Positions 27,481 to 39,569 of a stretch of 64,000 nt of DNA are shown in pieces. Every line of letters begins with the position of its first letter. The stretch's first letter is position 1. The notes under the pieces were generated by a model, which saw only the letters and a list, made by a program, of their open reading frames with translations, was not told where the DNA came from and made no database searches. A program made the translations under genes and the position numbers. The DNA comes from Euwallacea fornicatus (Eukaryota; Arthropoda; Insecta; Coleoptera; Curculionidae). The stretch is taken from positions 1,178,001-1,242,000 of the forward strand of contig NC_089543.1 of assembly GCF_040115645.1 (NCBI RefSeq), given 5' to 3'.

Positions 27481-30400
27481 TATGATCGTTATGGAAAATT
27501 TTCAGAATGTGTTAAAATATTAGATGCTTGCCTGGAATGAATTCGTTTGTTAGACGGACGTTTGATGGCAAATAGTAAATAGCTTAATCCACACCCTACG
27601 TTTACGGCTCACCACCCACTGCGAGGCCGTTTTTAAATGATCACCCGTTATTTTAAGCGGGATTGATGACAGATGTTCGTTCTCAGGCGCCAAACCGATA
27701 TTTCAAAGAACTCTTCGGGCGAATCAAATAAAAATAATTGCAAGCAATTCACCCTTCTCAGCTCTCCAAAATAAAATCGTTTTTTTACAAAGTTAAGCCA
27801 TCAGACATGAGACACGTTCTAAAGTACATAATAATAGGCATTTTCCAGCAAATAGAATTTTACGAATAAAAATGGAGCAATTGCTCCAGGCCTCACGCTT
27901 AGGGAAAGTGTCAAATTAAATCACGCATAAAATAGCCTGCGGGGGAGAAATTTAAGATCTCTCTTTCCAGTAGAACGCGCAAAAGGTAGGACAGCAATGA
28001 ATTTTTATGAAAAATATGTATATGGATTTATTGTAACTGCTAAACTGTCTAAAACGAATATTTCATGTATTTTCTTCATAATAATATATATCATATAATT
28101 CATTATTGACAATGATGACACAGATATAGAAACGGGAAGGATGATACGGCTTGAATAATAAATTAATATCAATACACTAATATAATTATATGAAATTTGA
28201 ATAAATTTAGCGTAATGGTAATAATCGTACAGATTAATGATTAACTGCGCACAAATTCATTTTAATGATAAAAAATTCATTGAGATCGCTCCTTGTGTTA
28301 GTTCTTCTTTCTCAACACTTATAAATTTTTAATGCACTTTTTAAAATTTAATTCAGGTTAATTACGGGCAATTTAAATTACTAATTAGGGTGTCAAACAA
28401 ATTCCCAGTCTGTTTGGATCTAAACTTTCGAAAAAGCAAAACTTAATTCTGCGAAGCTAAAAATAATTTGTGAAGAATAGTCCCGAGGCGCGTCTTAGTA
28501 ATTAAAACTTATAGAGAATTTTTATTAATGTAACCGTTATGATAATATGACATTAAATGCTTAAAGTAACCCCATTAGCTATTATCATGGCTTTAAATAG
28601 TTGAGTGCCAGTTTTGCTCTCGCCTGTAAGTCACCTGGGGAATTTTAATTGGTTTTCATCGACGTATTTCTTTCTGAAATATTAAGGGCTAAATTTGAAG
28701 CTCCTTTCTCTAAACGCCACCAAATGTTTCTACCTTTACCTTCAAAATACTGAAGAAGCCATTCGTTCTCCTTTAAAACACTTGGAGTTTTGCATTCGGC
28801 TCTTGCCATTTTTGGCCTTTCTCACGGTTTTCAGTCGTTTAGAATTAAGCTGTGTCTAACAGATCAGAAAAAATTTATAGGATGTATATAATGTAGAAGA
28901 ATGATGTATTATGCGAAAGCCGATTTTTATTTGATCTATGTATCAGGATAATCTTTCCAACAGGCAAATCCAGGCGAATTCCATGAATTCAGATTAAAAT
29001 TTTCGGTTCAATTGGAAAAAGTAAAAATAATTGTCAATCATCTCATTATCGTGATAATGCCCACTTTGTCTAGTTAAAATAAGCACGTCCCGGCTTTAAC
29101 ATTATAAACACGTATTATCGCTTTATGTTTGCTAATCAATACTCAAATACACCTAGAAACAGTCTATTTTGTTATTAGAGCGAACAACAATTTGGCAGGG
29201 AAATTAGCGATGTATTGTAGGTTGTAAGTTTTAATGTGCATATTAAGTAGTTGAGCGAATTATCCCGAAATTGTCATGAATTTGTACTGGGGGCCTACGC
29301 AACTTATTAAAGCTGATTTATGTACTCGTCGCTGTTATTTGAATTGTAAAGTATTTAAATGCCTCACGATATCAGCATAACAATTTTGTTAATTGAATAT
29401 TTTCCAGCAAATTGCACAGATGGGTGGAAATTTCTACCTTGCAGATAGACAATCCTAAAATTCCCCTTTCATTCCTTTAAGATGCTCTGCAAAAAAATAT
29501 GAAGGAGATAAAGTAGCTCGCAATAAACAAACACTTAAAGCATCGATCGCATTACGTTCAGTATTTTATGGAAGATATTTCTGGGAAGATAAAGAGTGAT
29601 TGGGGGAAGGTATTTTAAGTGGTTTCGGCTTCATAGTCAATTTTTTAGTACCAAGAATTATTAATTCCCAAGGTGGCGTTTAAGTTTCCTTTTACGTAAG
29701 ATAATAGTTCATATTTTAGTTTAATACTTGATTACGTTTTTATTGATTTTTTCAATGAACAATGAAGTATAACACTTTTCAGATTGAACTGTTATATTTA
29801 TTACTTTTAATCAGATCTTTCGTTTTCGAACAACCCTAATCTATTTTTTTTACGCGTACCTGATATTCTCAGGCAGTCTTTAGCCAATTGGAGAAGCTTT
29901 TTTTATTTTGAATTCCACTATGTATTACAGCTTAAAGGTGCCTTACATTTTCAGTTCTTCATCTTATTCAAAAATGGAAATTGATGTGTATCTATACCAT
30001 TTTTATCTAATAATACTGAAACTCACTAAATCTATATATGAGCAAGAAATTCAATAAGTAGGCAATAACTATCGCAATATTAACAATTGATAAATAATAA
30101 ATGAATTACGGAAAAATATGAATACTTATTTTGAATATTTAAATACGGAAGCACTTTCCTGAACTAATATTAAACTAATGCATCTAAATGGCAACTATAG
30201 GATGAATCGAAAGGAATAGTACATTTATTTGAAATAAAAGATTAATTGAAGTATTATTACCTTAAATACAGTATATGAATATTTATTAAACTTGAGAAAT
30301 TGGCATTCTCAAATCAGTTTAGTAACTACTTGATATAAGTTTCTTGCATTACTATATTTACTTAATAGAAATGTAAAATGTAGAATTTAGAATGTAGAAT

Positions 30401-31003
30401 GTAAAAAATTATAAGAAAGAAATTGGCTTTGTCAATTCAAACATATATGTGATCTTGCATATATATACATGAATCCAAGAATACTCACTTTGATACATTA
30501 ACATTTACTCTAAAGAACCACGCTATATTATGTGTGATCATCCAACAAGTACAATACAAGAAAATAAACGCGAGAATGATAACTTTCATAATTTATTATA
30601 GATATATAATAGTATAATATAAGTGGTGAGGATTGCATATCAATTATTTTGTAAAGAATGAACTTTTAACATAATTTAACCATCATTTGTGATATATAAA
30701 TGTCTGAATTCAAAATAACAATAGTTTCGCAAGTTCGCTATAAAAAAACATCACAGCTGCATTAAAAAATTGAAAATGGTGATGTGTTAGGGACTTTAAG
30801 TTATTGGTTTTTTGTTTGTTGTTGTTAATTTTGGATTTTGTTATATATTTGTATTTTATCCCTTAACTTACGCCCATGTACGGCGAAACTTATTCTGAGA
30901 ATACCATCTGGGTGCCAGACCACATGGCCCATCAGGCCAAAACTAAGGGTACGTTTTGGCTGGGGAATATGCTATTACTCGAAGGAAGCTTTTTAGGTCG
31001 GGA
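27481..31003. other. AT-rich stretch, probable 3' flank/UTR at its right end
   Basis: There is no coding evidence. A short imperfect tandem array based on GAATGTA occurs at about 30,369-30,406. AT-alternating stretches occur near 28.08, 30.45 and 30.6 kb. If the coding block at 31,004-31,291 is real, the part from 31,003 down to about 30,590 would be its 3' untranslated region on the minus strand. Confidence 0.5.
30592..30597 (-). promoter_or_regulatory. Candidate poly(A) signal AATAAA
   Basis: The plus strand reads TTTATT, giving AATAAA on the minus strand. It lies about 410 bases downstream of the stop of the candidate terminal exon at 31,004-31,291, and I saw no other AATAAA between the stop and this one. 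The hexamer is common in AT-rich DNA, so this is supported only by its position. Confidence 0.3.
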
Positions 31004-31075
31004 CTATTGCCATGATGGGCAATTTGTTGGGCCTGCAATATTCCCAGAAAAGCGACTAGTATAGATATTCCCCAG
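30960..31075. repeat. Strong imperfect hairpin overlapping the candidate stop codon
   Basis: CTGGGGAATAT at 30,960-30,970 pairs perfectly with ATATTCCCCAG at 31,065-31,075. Pairing continues inward with bulges (CTAT.ACTCG against CGACTAGTATAG, then CTTTT against AAAAG). Just outside, CCAAAAC (30,937-30,943) and GTTTTGG (30,953-30,959) form a second 7-bp stem. TTGCC..GGCAA makes a small stem in the loop. On the minus strand the structure spans the last two dozen codons and the start of the putative 3' UTR. Confidence 0.6.
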
Positions 31076-31291
31076 ATGGTCGCGATTTATAGGATCCGGC
31101 AAGGCCATAGCCCGTAAGGGTTCTTGGTGATGGTGCGCCCCTGGTTGGAATTCCTCGGGTTTAGTACTTAAGGGATAATCGAAGTAATTTTTGCTCTTTT
31201 TTTTTCTTCTCTTCGTGTGGAAGCTGCGTCGTGTCGGGATGTGATCGAAATCATAGTGTGTAACCCGCCCAATTAAGCATTCTCCCTCTTC
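31004..31291 (-). CDS. Candidate last coding exon (C-terminal tail), protein unrecognised
   Basis: Read right to left, 95 sense codons run from GAA at 31,291 to TAG at 31,006-31,004. The frame closes with a TAG just upstream, and that TAG could itself be part of a 3' splice site (CTAAGTAG|GAAGAG), so the block would enter in phase 0. The tract before it is only moderately pyrimidine-rich. The product is unlike the chance frames elsewhere. It has an acidic start, a basic run (RRKKKSK, residues about 28-34), a PEEFQPGAHHHQEP segment, and ends NCPSWQ. There is no membrane segment or known domain, which suits a cytoplasmic or secreted tail. The only internal methionine is two thirds of the way in, so it cannot be a complete gene and needs upstream exons at higher coordinates. 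I do not recognise the family. The shorter plus-strand frame over the same bases (30,876-31,064) is probably its shadow. Confidence 0.5.
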   Translation of the reverse strand, partial: EEGECLIGRVTHYDFDHIPTRRSFHTKRRKKKSKNYFDYPLSTKPEEFQPGAHHHQEPLRAMALPDPINRDHLGNIYTSRFSGNIAGPTNCPSWQ

Positions 31292-34200
31292 CTACTTAGA
31301 CCAAAACTCTTTCATTATTTGATATAAGTGCAAGTTAAATACAGTCCATTTTATGTAAACCAAATTGGCGTTTTCGTGGTTTCATTTATCGAAGGAACCC
31401 CTTAACATAATGGTTGGATTAAATATCGGATAAAAAATTTGATCACGTAGGTTTTGACCTGATTTAAATTTACTATGATAATATTTTATTCGATATTTCT
31501 CTATCTAGAAATTAAATAAAAATATCGAATACTCAATGTTGGCCTTTAAATTGAACCATATGTTTCCGCTGTAACCAAATTTGCATCTGTTGCCAATTCC
31601 GATATCCCTACATAACGTAGATACATAAAATGATAAATTGTTTTCTTTCAGTTTGGTTAACCAATATGCCATTACTTTATAGGTAATTACACCACTTCCT
31701 CTTAAATTCAACAACAGTCAGCATTAAACTTCTAGTCTCTCCACGAAATGTGGGAATTGTGAATGTGGGAAAATCGCCCTGAATCATCAATATAAACTCA
31801 GGTCTGAGACCGACAATTTACGTATTCTCAGATTCGTGTGTTCCAATATACGAAATGTTTCGCAAATGTAGATTTGTCGTTTTAATTTTTCATTTCTCCA
31901 CACTTTCCTTCGCGGCTCAGGTGTCCTTAAGCATTGATTGATGAACATTCCTAAATGTTACTTTAAAGTAAGTGGCTGTGTCACTGTAAATCTTTTTCCC
32001 GCATAAAAAGTGAATATTTATAGCCTCTTCAGATACAGATTGTACCTTTTGTAAGGTTATGTGAGAAAAGCTTTTTAAGTCTTTTTTTCAATGGATCCAC
32101 TTTGGATTAAAGAATGAATGAACCGCCTTTTCTTATATACAAGAACCTTTTTTTGATATGTTCAGCTAGGTCCTTTTGGTGATATAAATGTAAGAAAAAA
32201 TTGGCTGATACGCTAGAAGTATAGCTTGGAACACTCCCACAAAAATGTGCACACCACGCTTAGATGGGGTAAGCATCTACCTCTCAAATTCAATACCTTA
32301 AACACATTAAAATCGCTATTAATATTCCTCGGTATCTTGGCCAAAATTTACGACCATTAATAACGGAGCTATGGGAAAATGCCCTTTTTAAACCAAATGT
32401 GTATCATATTCTTGAAAATTATGTTTGCGTTTCGGTTCTGGAAAAATTTAACTTGCGCGCTTATCTATTTCTAGTCGGTGGTGGATTAATTCAATTTGCA
32501 AAGCGGGGAACTTCGATTCAATCAAACTTTGCTGTAAAATGGAAGTTAGACTTTTCCCATTTTACCAGATGCTGCGAATATATTGCCAATTTTTTGTCAG
32601 TCATTGTTCAGGTTATTTCATTTCAGATTAGCAAGAAGTTTGCACTGACATAGACATACTGTAATAAAGAAAACATTGAAGATATACTTTTCTTTGTCCA
32701 TACTTAATGATCAATATTTACAAGTCTCAAGAAGAGCAGTAATAAAAGCAGATTCTAATGTTTTTTTTTTTAAGTTCTTTGGTATTATTTATAACTGCAT
32801 CACGTTGCCAGAGAACTAAAGTAAAGATATTTCATTTATATAGTTTCAACGTTTTCCCAAAGCTTTTGGAGTATTTATTACTTTCTCTCATTTAGCTCCG
32901 TCTCTTTTAGCCTCTTTCAAGTTAAGTGTGGCAATATATGAACTCAAAAGTAAGTCAGACCTATTGTACGTATCTCCTTTCATCGACTGCAATCATTATG
33001 AAAATAACTCATGTTTTCTCTTGAAGTTTTCATTCGATATTGCTTATAAATTTGGCATTATTGTGGATTTTATAAACGCACCCACCAAAATAGCAGAAAT
33101 ATGTATATTTCGAATACAGTAAAAATATTTATTAACGTGTATGAACATTGATTTTTGTGTGAAATTTGAAAAAATACCTGCATCTATGTGTACACATTTA
33201 GCGGTGGAAACGATGATTTAATTTTGACAAAGTTTATTAGTTACTGCAATTAGGATATGGTTAGGGTTGGGAGAAACTTCCTCCTAAAATGGCTCGGTAT
33301 AGCGTAACATCCGTTCATCGGTTAATAGCTAGTGGTCGACCCTGTTTGCGAATAGGTCTAAGAGATTTAACAACCTCGATGGTAAGTTCCGTGAGTGTAT
33401 GGGGGTCTATGGTCCTGAGTCTCTAGGGCAGTCTCCAAAATGGTACTACACTTTTGTAGAAGGGGCGTGATTACCGCAGGTAACTTATTTCCTGTTATAA
33501 TCTATAAGATACGCCACTTCTAACTAGTAGGTTCGATTCATGCCAGGAAGGTTAATTCAATTGTGACGTCTTTATTCTTTCATTCAACGAGATTTGAGTC
33601 TAGAAGAAGCTCAGGCTCTATTTAAACTCAAGACAATGGGTTACTTGTTGCATTAGAGAGCTAACAAATTGGACTTCTTTATCGTTTATAAAGTTACTTG
33701 GTACGTCGTACTTTAGAATAATTTCATCTATGACACATTTGGCACAGCTTTCAACCGTTGGCAATAAGGACCATTTTATGTCCATTGGGTATTTTAGATA
33801 ATCGATTAAATCCAGTGGTTATAATACAGGTACGGATTCAATCCCTGATACCAGCCAAAGAGTATCGGTTGGCTATGCGCTGTAACGTCTTTCCCTCTTC
33901 ATAGGAATCGCTTAAAAGTAAATTCTAGTATTCAGTCAATAGTCATTTCTATTTTTTTTCAAAATAGGGATATGAATATTTTTTATGCTATTGTCATTTA
34001 CATATATAGAATTCAATTTCAATAAAACTTTGCTCACGAGACGAAGTTTCCCCAAACTACTTGCTGTTATGTTTCCTTCTGCACCCTGCCTTTCATAAAA
34101 TGTACTATTTAGTTACTCCCGCAACTCATAAATCTCTTTTTGGAATCCTGAGCGATGGAACATCGTATATCAAAAGCAAGCGGAGTATTGACAGAAACTA

Positions 34201-37200
34201 TAGCTCTAATCCGATGACCCTTTTTATTTACAAGATAAGCGTACGTACCCAATTCGTATCATGGAAAAATGCGCGAGCTGAAATTGTATACTTTAACTCG
34301 TCGTTTTTTCAGTACAGAATATTACAATATCATTCCCGTTTTAAATTAACAACAGGCGTTCTATTTTGCAGAAATAAAATCCTATATGGTGTCTATTTAT
34401 ATAGAGCTGAGGGGCCGTAACTTCAATTAGGGTTTTCACTATAAAAATGTAGGTTAGAAATAATCCGGAGGAGCATATGAAGGGGCCGAGATTGGCCGAG
34501 CTTTGCTGCATGAATACCATAATGAAATTATGGTGGAGATAATGAAATAAGAGACATAGGGTTGAATACACTAAGGAATTCAACCCCGTAGATTTTCTAT
34601 TAGAACGTTTTCTTATTATAAATGAAATTTGCTATTCGAAATCTCCCACGAGGTTTCTTTCGAGGAACACAGGGGCAGACGTAATTTAAATTTTTCAAAT
34701 TGAATTCCAAAAGTTTGGAGGTTGTAACCTTGCCAGGTACAACTTGCTTCGGCGGAAGCAAGGACATCAATTTTATATTTCAAATTGGCAAATATTTAAT
34801 GCAGCTGCCTTTGAATCGCGCAAGAAAATTCTTTAACGTAATTATAACAAATCGACCTGAAGGACGACCATCCTATGAAGCAAATCACAAGGGAACTTAA
34901 ACAAGGCTGCAATTCGAAACGGAAATGAGCATAAACAGTACTTGGTTATAACGGCCTTCCCGATAATTAGTCTATTAGCAACAATTGCTATAATTAATGG
35001 CGGTTTGCATATGCGTAATTACCGGGGACGTAAAACGATTAATATTATTCAGATATGATAAAAGCGCTTTTCAATGATTACTATTCGCGTTGTTGTCCAT
35101 GAAGTCTAAATAGATTTAAGTATCATGTATTGACGAGATGATTCAAGACTCACATATTTACCCCCAATTAACATTTAGACTCGTTTTATCCTTCTTAGGA
35201 ACGCGAAGCAATAATATCCTGTACAGCCTAGACAAATGGCCCCCAATTAGGCATTAGTTTAGGGATGATTCGGATTAAAGCCGAGATTTAATTATTCCAT
35301 GGTATGAAATGTCTTGTTTTACAATCTTATTATAATTAATTTAGAATATTAAGGATAACGGGCTAATTGTGGATTCCTACATGCTTAACAAATGATTACT
35401 GAAATATAAAGAATATTGTTTATTTTATTTATTGTGAGTTTTTGGACCAAATTTACTTATTTTAAAAATGATTGAACATTAAAATTTTCTCTTGGGCATA
35501 TGAAGCTTGAATCGAGTTAGATACGTCCTAGTTACACTGCTAAGACCTAGTTATACACTCTTTTTTTAAATTCAATCTAGGTTCTGAGTATCAAATTCGA
35601 CATCTATTAAATTGTTAAATGTAAGTGTGCATAAGACGAATTATAAACTTTAAGCTTTTTAATTATAATTTAATTCTGAATAGCAAAGTAAAAAAAAATC
35701 GTATTATTAAGTATAAATTCGAGTCCCAACTTGGAGATATCGAAAACCTTCAGGGACATGGACGATTTTAGACGGACTTTAAGTTTTGTCGTTATGAAAA
35801 GCATATTATTATGCCTTTTTAAAAACTTCAAATAGTTACTGAGATAAATTACCGCGACATCCAAAAATAAAAGTCACTTTTGCATGTAGCATCAGATTGT
35901 GCAGAAATTTCGAAATATTCAATTTTTGGAATTGAAACAAGCAAAATTTTCGTAAAAGCACAACTTTGATCGGTTCAATCAATTGTCAACAAATCAATCA
36001 TTTAGCACGGAGGCAAAATTGTGCCTTTATGGGATAACTTTGAATACTAAATAAAAAACAAATATTACATGATGATGAAGGGAAACTCCGATTATTTTCA
36101 TTGATATTGCTTAAGGATTTTTTTTTAATAGAAATTATCAGATGTTTTTGTTTTTATATTCATTATTGAATTAGGTGTTTTAGGGAATAACTAGATTTAT
36201 AGCAATTTTGAATTTAAAGTATTTGCTTTGTCTTACATTTACGGGACGCAGTTCAAATATGATGAATCATCCTATACAACAAATATTCACGCAAGAAAAT
36301 GTTTATGCATTATATATGTGAATATTTTAACTAACATAAGCAGTTATTAAATATATCTCAAAACTCCTAATTTTACGAAGAACATTTAACTTGAGCACTG
36401 TTTTGTGTTTTCTTAATCATTCCAGCTGAGTGCCGTCTTTATCCAAAATTTAAATTTTAGATTACAAAACTTGTTTTTGTAAATCAGGGGGTAGGAAATG
36501 AAACATGTTGTCATGTAAAATTTACTCTTAATAGGTTGGGCTTATATACGAATTATATTCCTAATTTATGGACGTTTTACTACCTGGTGTACCGACTCGT
36601 TCAAATCGTTCTCTCAGTACATCAATTTTTCATGGTTAGAAGGCTCGTTTCAATTCTAACATTAATTATATCTTTGAGGTGCATCCTCGAAGTCAGAGCA
36701 ATCCTTTTTATGTTATGTAAAAAGGTGAAATATTCCTTTCACTCTCTATCACCTAAACTTGGGTTACAGTGAATATAATACCAACGTTTTCAAATTAGGA
36801 CAGAAATGAGACTCATTTGAATGTACAAAAAGGCGGCGGAGATGTAGAAAGAAATAAATAATTATATTTCTTATACCTTGGGTCTTATTCTTTTCAAAGA
36901 CTTTCTATCAAAGCTCATTTAAATAATGTCATGCAAATTACATTTAGGGCATAACTGAACTGCCAATACCTAAGAGGGATGGGAAATAGAGCATCATTTC
37001 GAGAGAAAGCAAAGAAAAAATGAAAATTATTTTGGAATGCATTTAATTTAGTCCCATTGTGCTGTTGGCATACGTGAATATTGGATGGAAAATGTCTGTG
37101 TGCTTTACCGACACTTTAATTAGCTAGAAATAACAGGGTTAGGCCTTTGGATATATGGGATGGGCCTATTGTTCAAGAACATCCATTGTTTCTATTTTCA

Positions 37201-38638
37201 AAAATTTCTATTGTCTCACAATTCTAAAATTTTCATATTGATGGCAAAAAATCTACCAACGGTATATAGGAACAAGATTAATCTCAATGAAGTTTAGACA
37301 GGGATTACAATAATTAGCCAATCTCTTTGCAAATATTGGAGTTATATAGCTGAGTTATCTGACATGTTTGTTCCCAGCGAGCTTTCTGGTTACAGACATA
37401 AACGGTTGGCATTGTTTAGGTATGCAAATTTAACGGGGCTTAAAATTAAGACAAGAGGTATATTTAATTTCCTGACGAATAAAAACAAGATGGAGTGGAT
37501 ATGCAAATACATGCTTTGGAGTTAAGAAAATGTTTAACTAAGAATTAACCATCAAGGCTCAGAAAATATTCTTGTTATGCCACGTCTCACAAACGCCTTT
37601 AGCTTTAAAAGTAATTTTGCTCCTCTTTCCTGTGTAATAGTACCAGAAGCTGCTAGAAAAAGCATTCATGATTTTCTATTCAAATATTAATGATTAGTCT
37701 AAGAAATAAATGGAGCGCCATTGCGGAAGTGCACTTATAGTAACACAAAACAGTATTAAATATACCGAACCTCCCACAGCAATTTTCGCAATTATAACAT
37801 AAAGGAACTTGAGCCCTTAATAGAACGTTTATTCATAATAACAGGGCAGCAACATGGATATCGGAGCAAGCCAGAAAATCCGATAATTATTCAGTTAATA
37901 CTCCTATGACAGATATAATTCCCTTAAATGCTTTGTTAGTGCAAATACTTATTATCGCAACCGCCTCAAGCTAAGATCCATAATACACAACCGTAATAGT
38001 TTTCCACTAAACCACATTTATAGATTTCGATTATCGAAGCCCATGAGCTAGTGGCCTAGAGCTAGAGGATATTACGATTGAATATAAATGAGGACAGCTT
38101 TACCGCTAGAACTAGAGCTCTTCACGGACAACTGGAGAAGCCAAATTTGCCTCTGCAATTCGAAGCGTTATGTAAACTCCCTTGATATTGTCTGGTCGCT
38201 CGTAAACTTTACCATAGTGGCTAAATAAAAGAAATTGCTGTGTTAACTTCTGCAATGAATGTTTCATTCCTAATTTCTTTACAAAATTTAATTCCGCTTA
38301 AATCGGCAAAACTCATGAATATGCAAACGGAGATATGAGCTGAACTAGATAAGTATATTGCTTAGTAGAAACAGATGAATTATCACCCTAGAAACAGTAA
38401 TGGTAATACAGCAAAAGTAACAACCGCCACAAGAGGAACTGAATGTTCGTAAAATCGTGACGGCATTTCCTTAAAAAATATATTATGCATTGAAATAGAA
38501 ATGGAAAGGGGATGTTGGATTTGCTGTAATATTGCTGGCATTTGGATAGGATCTATTCCAAATTTTGATCGATTCGGAAGACATTTTTAAAAATTCAAAA
38601 GTTTTATAAAGGTTAATTTTTCAACCGTCTTTCGTTTC
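31292..38638. other. Gene-free stretch with a GC-richer, SINE-like patch
   Basis: There is no supportable exon. The longest open frame in the window lies here (34,061-34,420, plus, 119 codons), but its product has no domain or coherent composition and reads as chance. A GC-richer patch at 33.24-33.90 kb carries tRNA-box-like words and is described separately. Small perfect hairpins occur at 34,516-34,532 (CCATAAT/ATTATGG) and near 36,010. Confidence 0.5.
33485..33905 (+). repeat. Possible two diverged tRNA-derived SINE fragments
   Basis: Near 33,529 the sequence GTAGGTTCGATTCATGCC resembles a pol III B box, and GTGACGTCTTT follows about 25 bases on. Near 33,830 GTACGGATTCAATCCCTG is followed by GTAACGTCTTTCCCTCTT. 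Both parts have GTTATAAT upstream of the B-box-like word and a GTRACGTCTTT-plus-pyrimidine tail, so they may be two old copies of one short element. I cannot fold either into a proper tRNA and see no poly(A) tail or target-site duplication. Confidence 0.25.
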
Positions 38639-39569
38639 ACAAATAATGGGCGTTAGAATAAGAACGAAATATTTGAATTAGACATCATTTCAGTTGTAAT
38701 CGTCTAATAAGTGAATACGCATGTCAGATCGAAAGAAGACAGATGGGAGTCAGTAAACATGGAGCGATGTACGGTGCAGCAAGGCGCCCTTTTTACAAAA
38801 AAAAAGTGAAAGCTTAATTGGTATAATTCATAAAGTGTGTCCAATTTTCGGTAGGAATAGTGCTCTCACTTCATCAACTTTAAAAGCAATCACTGATAAA
38901 TTTGAAATCCCTGGTTCAGTTATTGATGGAAAAGACACAATATGACCTCGCAGCGGTCGTTCAGTAGAAAATATCGAGGTAATCCGCCAGAGCGTAGGCG
39001 AGAGTCCACCTACCTCGATTCATGGACGTGCACAAAAATTGAAAATTTCAACCGCCACTCGTCATCGTATTCTCACTAAAGATTTACACCTCCATCCTTA
39101 CAACATCCAACTGACTCAACAACTTTTGCCTACAGACCGTGCACAGCGAACAGAGTTCACCAATTTGATCATTGAATGGCACCGGTCGGGTCACCTCCCG
39201 CTATGATGACAAGAATTGACCTCCACGATCATATGACCTAGCATCTCTTGACTTTCTTCTTTAGGATTTTTTGAAAATTCGTATTAATGCCAATAAGCTT
39301 AAAACCACCCGAGCATTAAAGGCTAAAATTGAATGCTGCATCAAACAAACACCACCACATTTACACAAAACTATTGTTCAAAATTTCGTCAAAAGAGTGT
39401 ATTTGTGCCACCAAAACCGCTGTGGCCATTTATCGGATGTGTTATTTCATACTTAATTCCCAAATGTTTATATTCTAAATCATTAAATATTGCAATATTT
39501 TGCTACCAAAAAACGGTACTTTTTTTAAAATTCAATTCTTGCGTTCTTATTGTAACATCCTCTATTTGG
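38639..39569 (+). mobile_element. Mariner-like element with terminal inverted repeats, internally deleted
   Basis: Each end carries a related inverted repeat. The left reads GTTAGAATAAGAACG inside 38,639-38,684. The right, reverse-complemented, reads GTTACAATAAGAACG inside about 39,525-39,569. The first 30 bases align without gaps, with several mismatches. The right end is followed by TA at 39,570-39,571; the left equivalent is TC, a likely mutated target copy. Length is 931 bp, short for an autonomous mariner because the middle of the transposase is missing. The element contains the broken transposase described separately. Confidence 0.8.
38759..39456 (+). pseudogene. Broken ITm-type transposase (N-terminal helix-turn-helix part and C-terminus only)
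   Basis: Four pieces in different frames are recognisable. ATG at 38,759 opens a short MERCTVQQ start that stops after a run of A. A piece with SLIGIIHKVCPIFGRNS then ends at TGA near 38,943. About 84 codons follow (PRSGRSVENI, GESPPTS, RILTKDLHLHPYNIQL, LLPTDRAQRTEF) and end at TGA near 39,205. Finally comes SYDLASLDFLL and a C-terminus ending CGHLSDVLFHT, stop at 39,454-39,456. This order is that of insect transposases with a DUF4817-like helix-turn-helix N-terminus. The jump from the pre-catalytic LLPTDRAQR block straight to the DLASLDFLL motif shows that most of the DDE catalytic core, with its first aspartates, has been deleted. It cannot make active protein. Confidence 0.8.

Noticed and set aside
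30876..31064. Plus-strand 62-codon frame
   Set aside because: It lies antisense to the longer, more protein-like minus-strand block and across a hairpin, so it is probably a shadow.
34061..34420. Longest methionine-started open frame in the window (119 codons, plus)
   Set aside because: The product lacks domains, has the composition of translated AT-rich DNA, and shows no splice or promoter context. One such frame is expected by chance in 64 kb.
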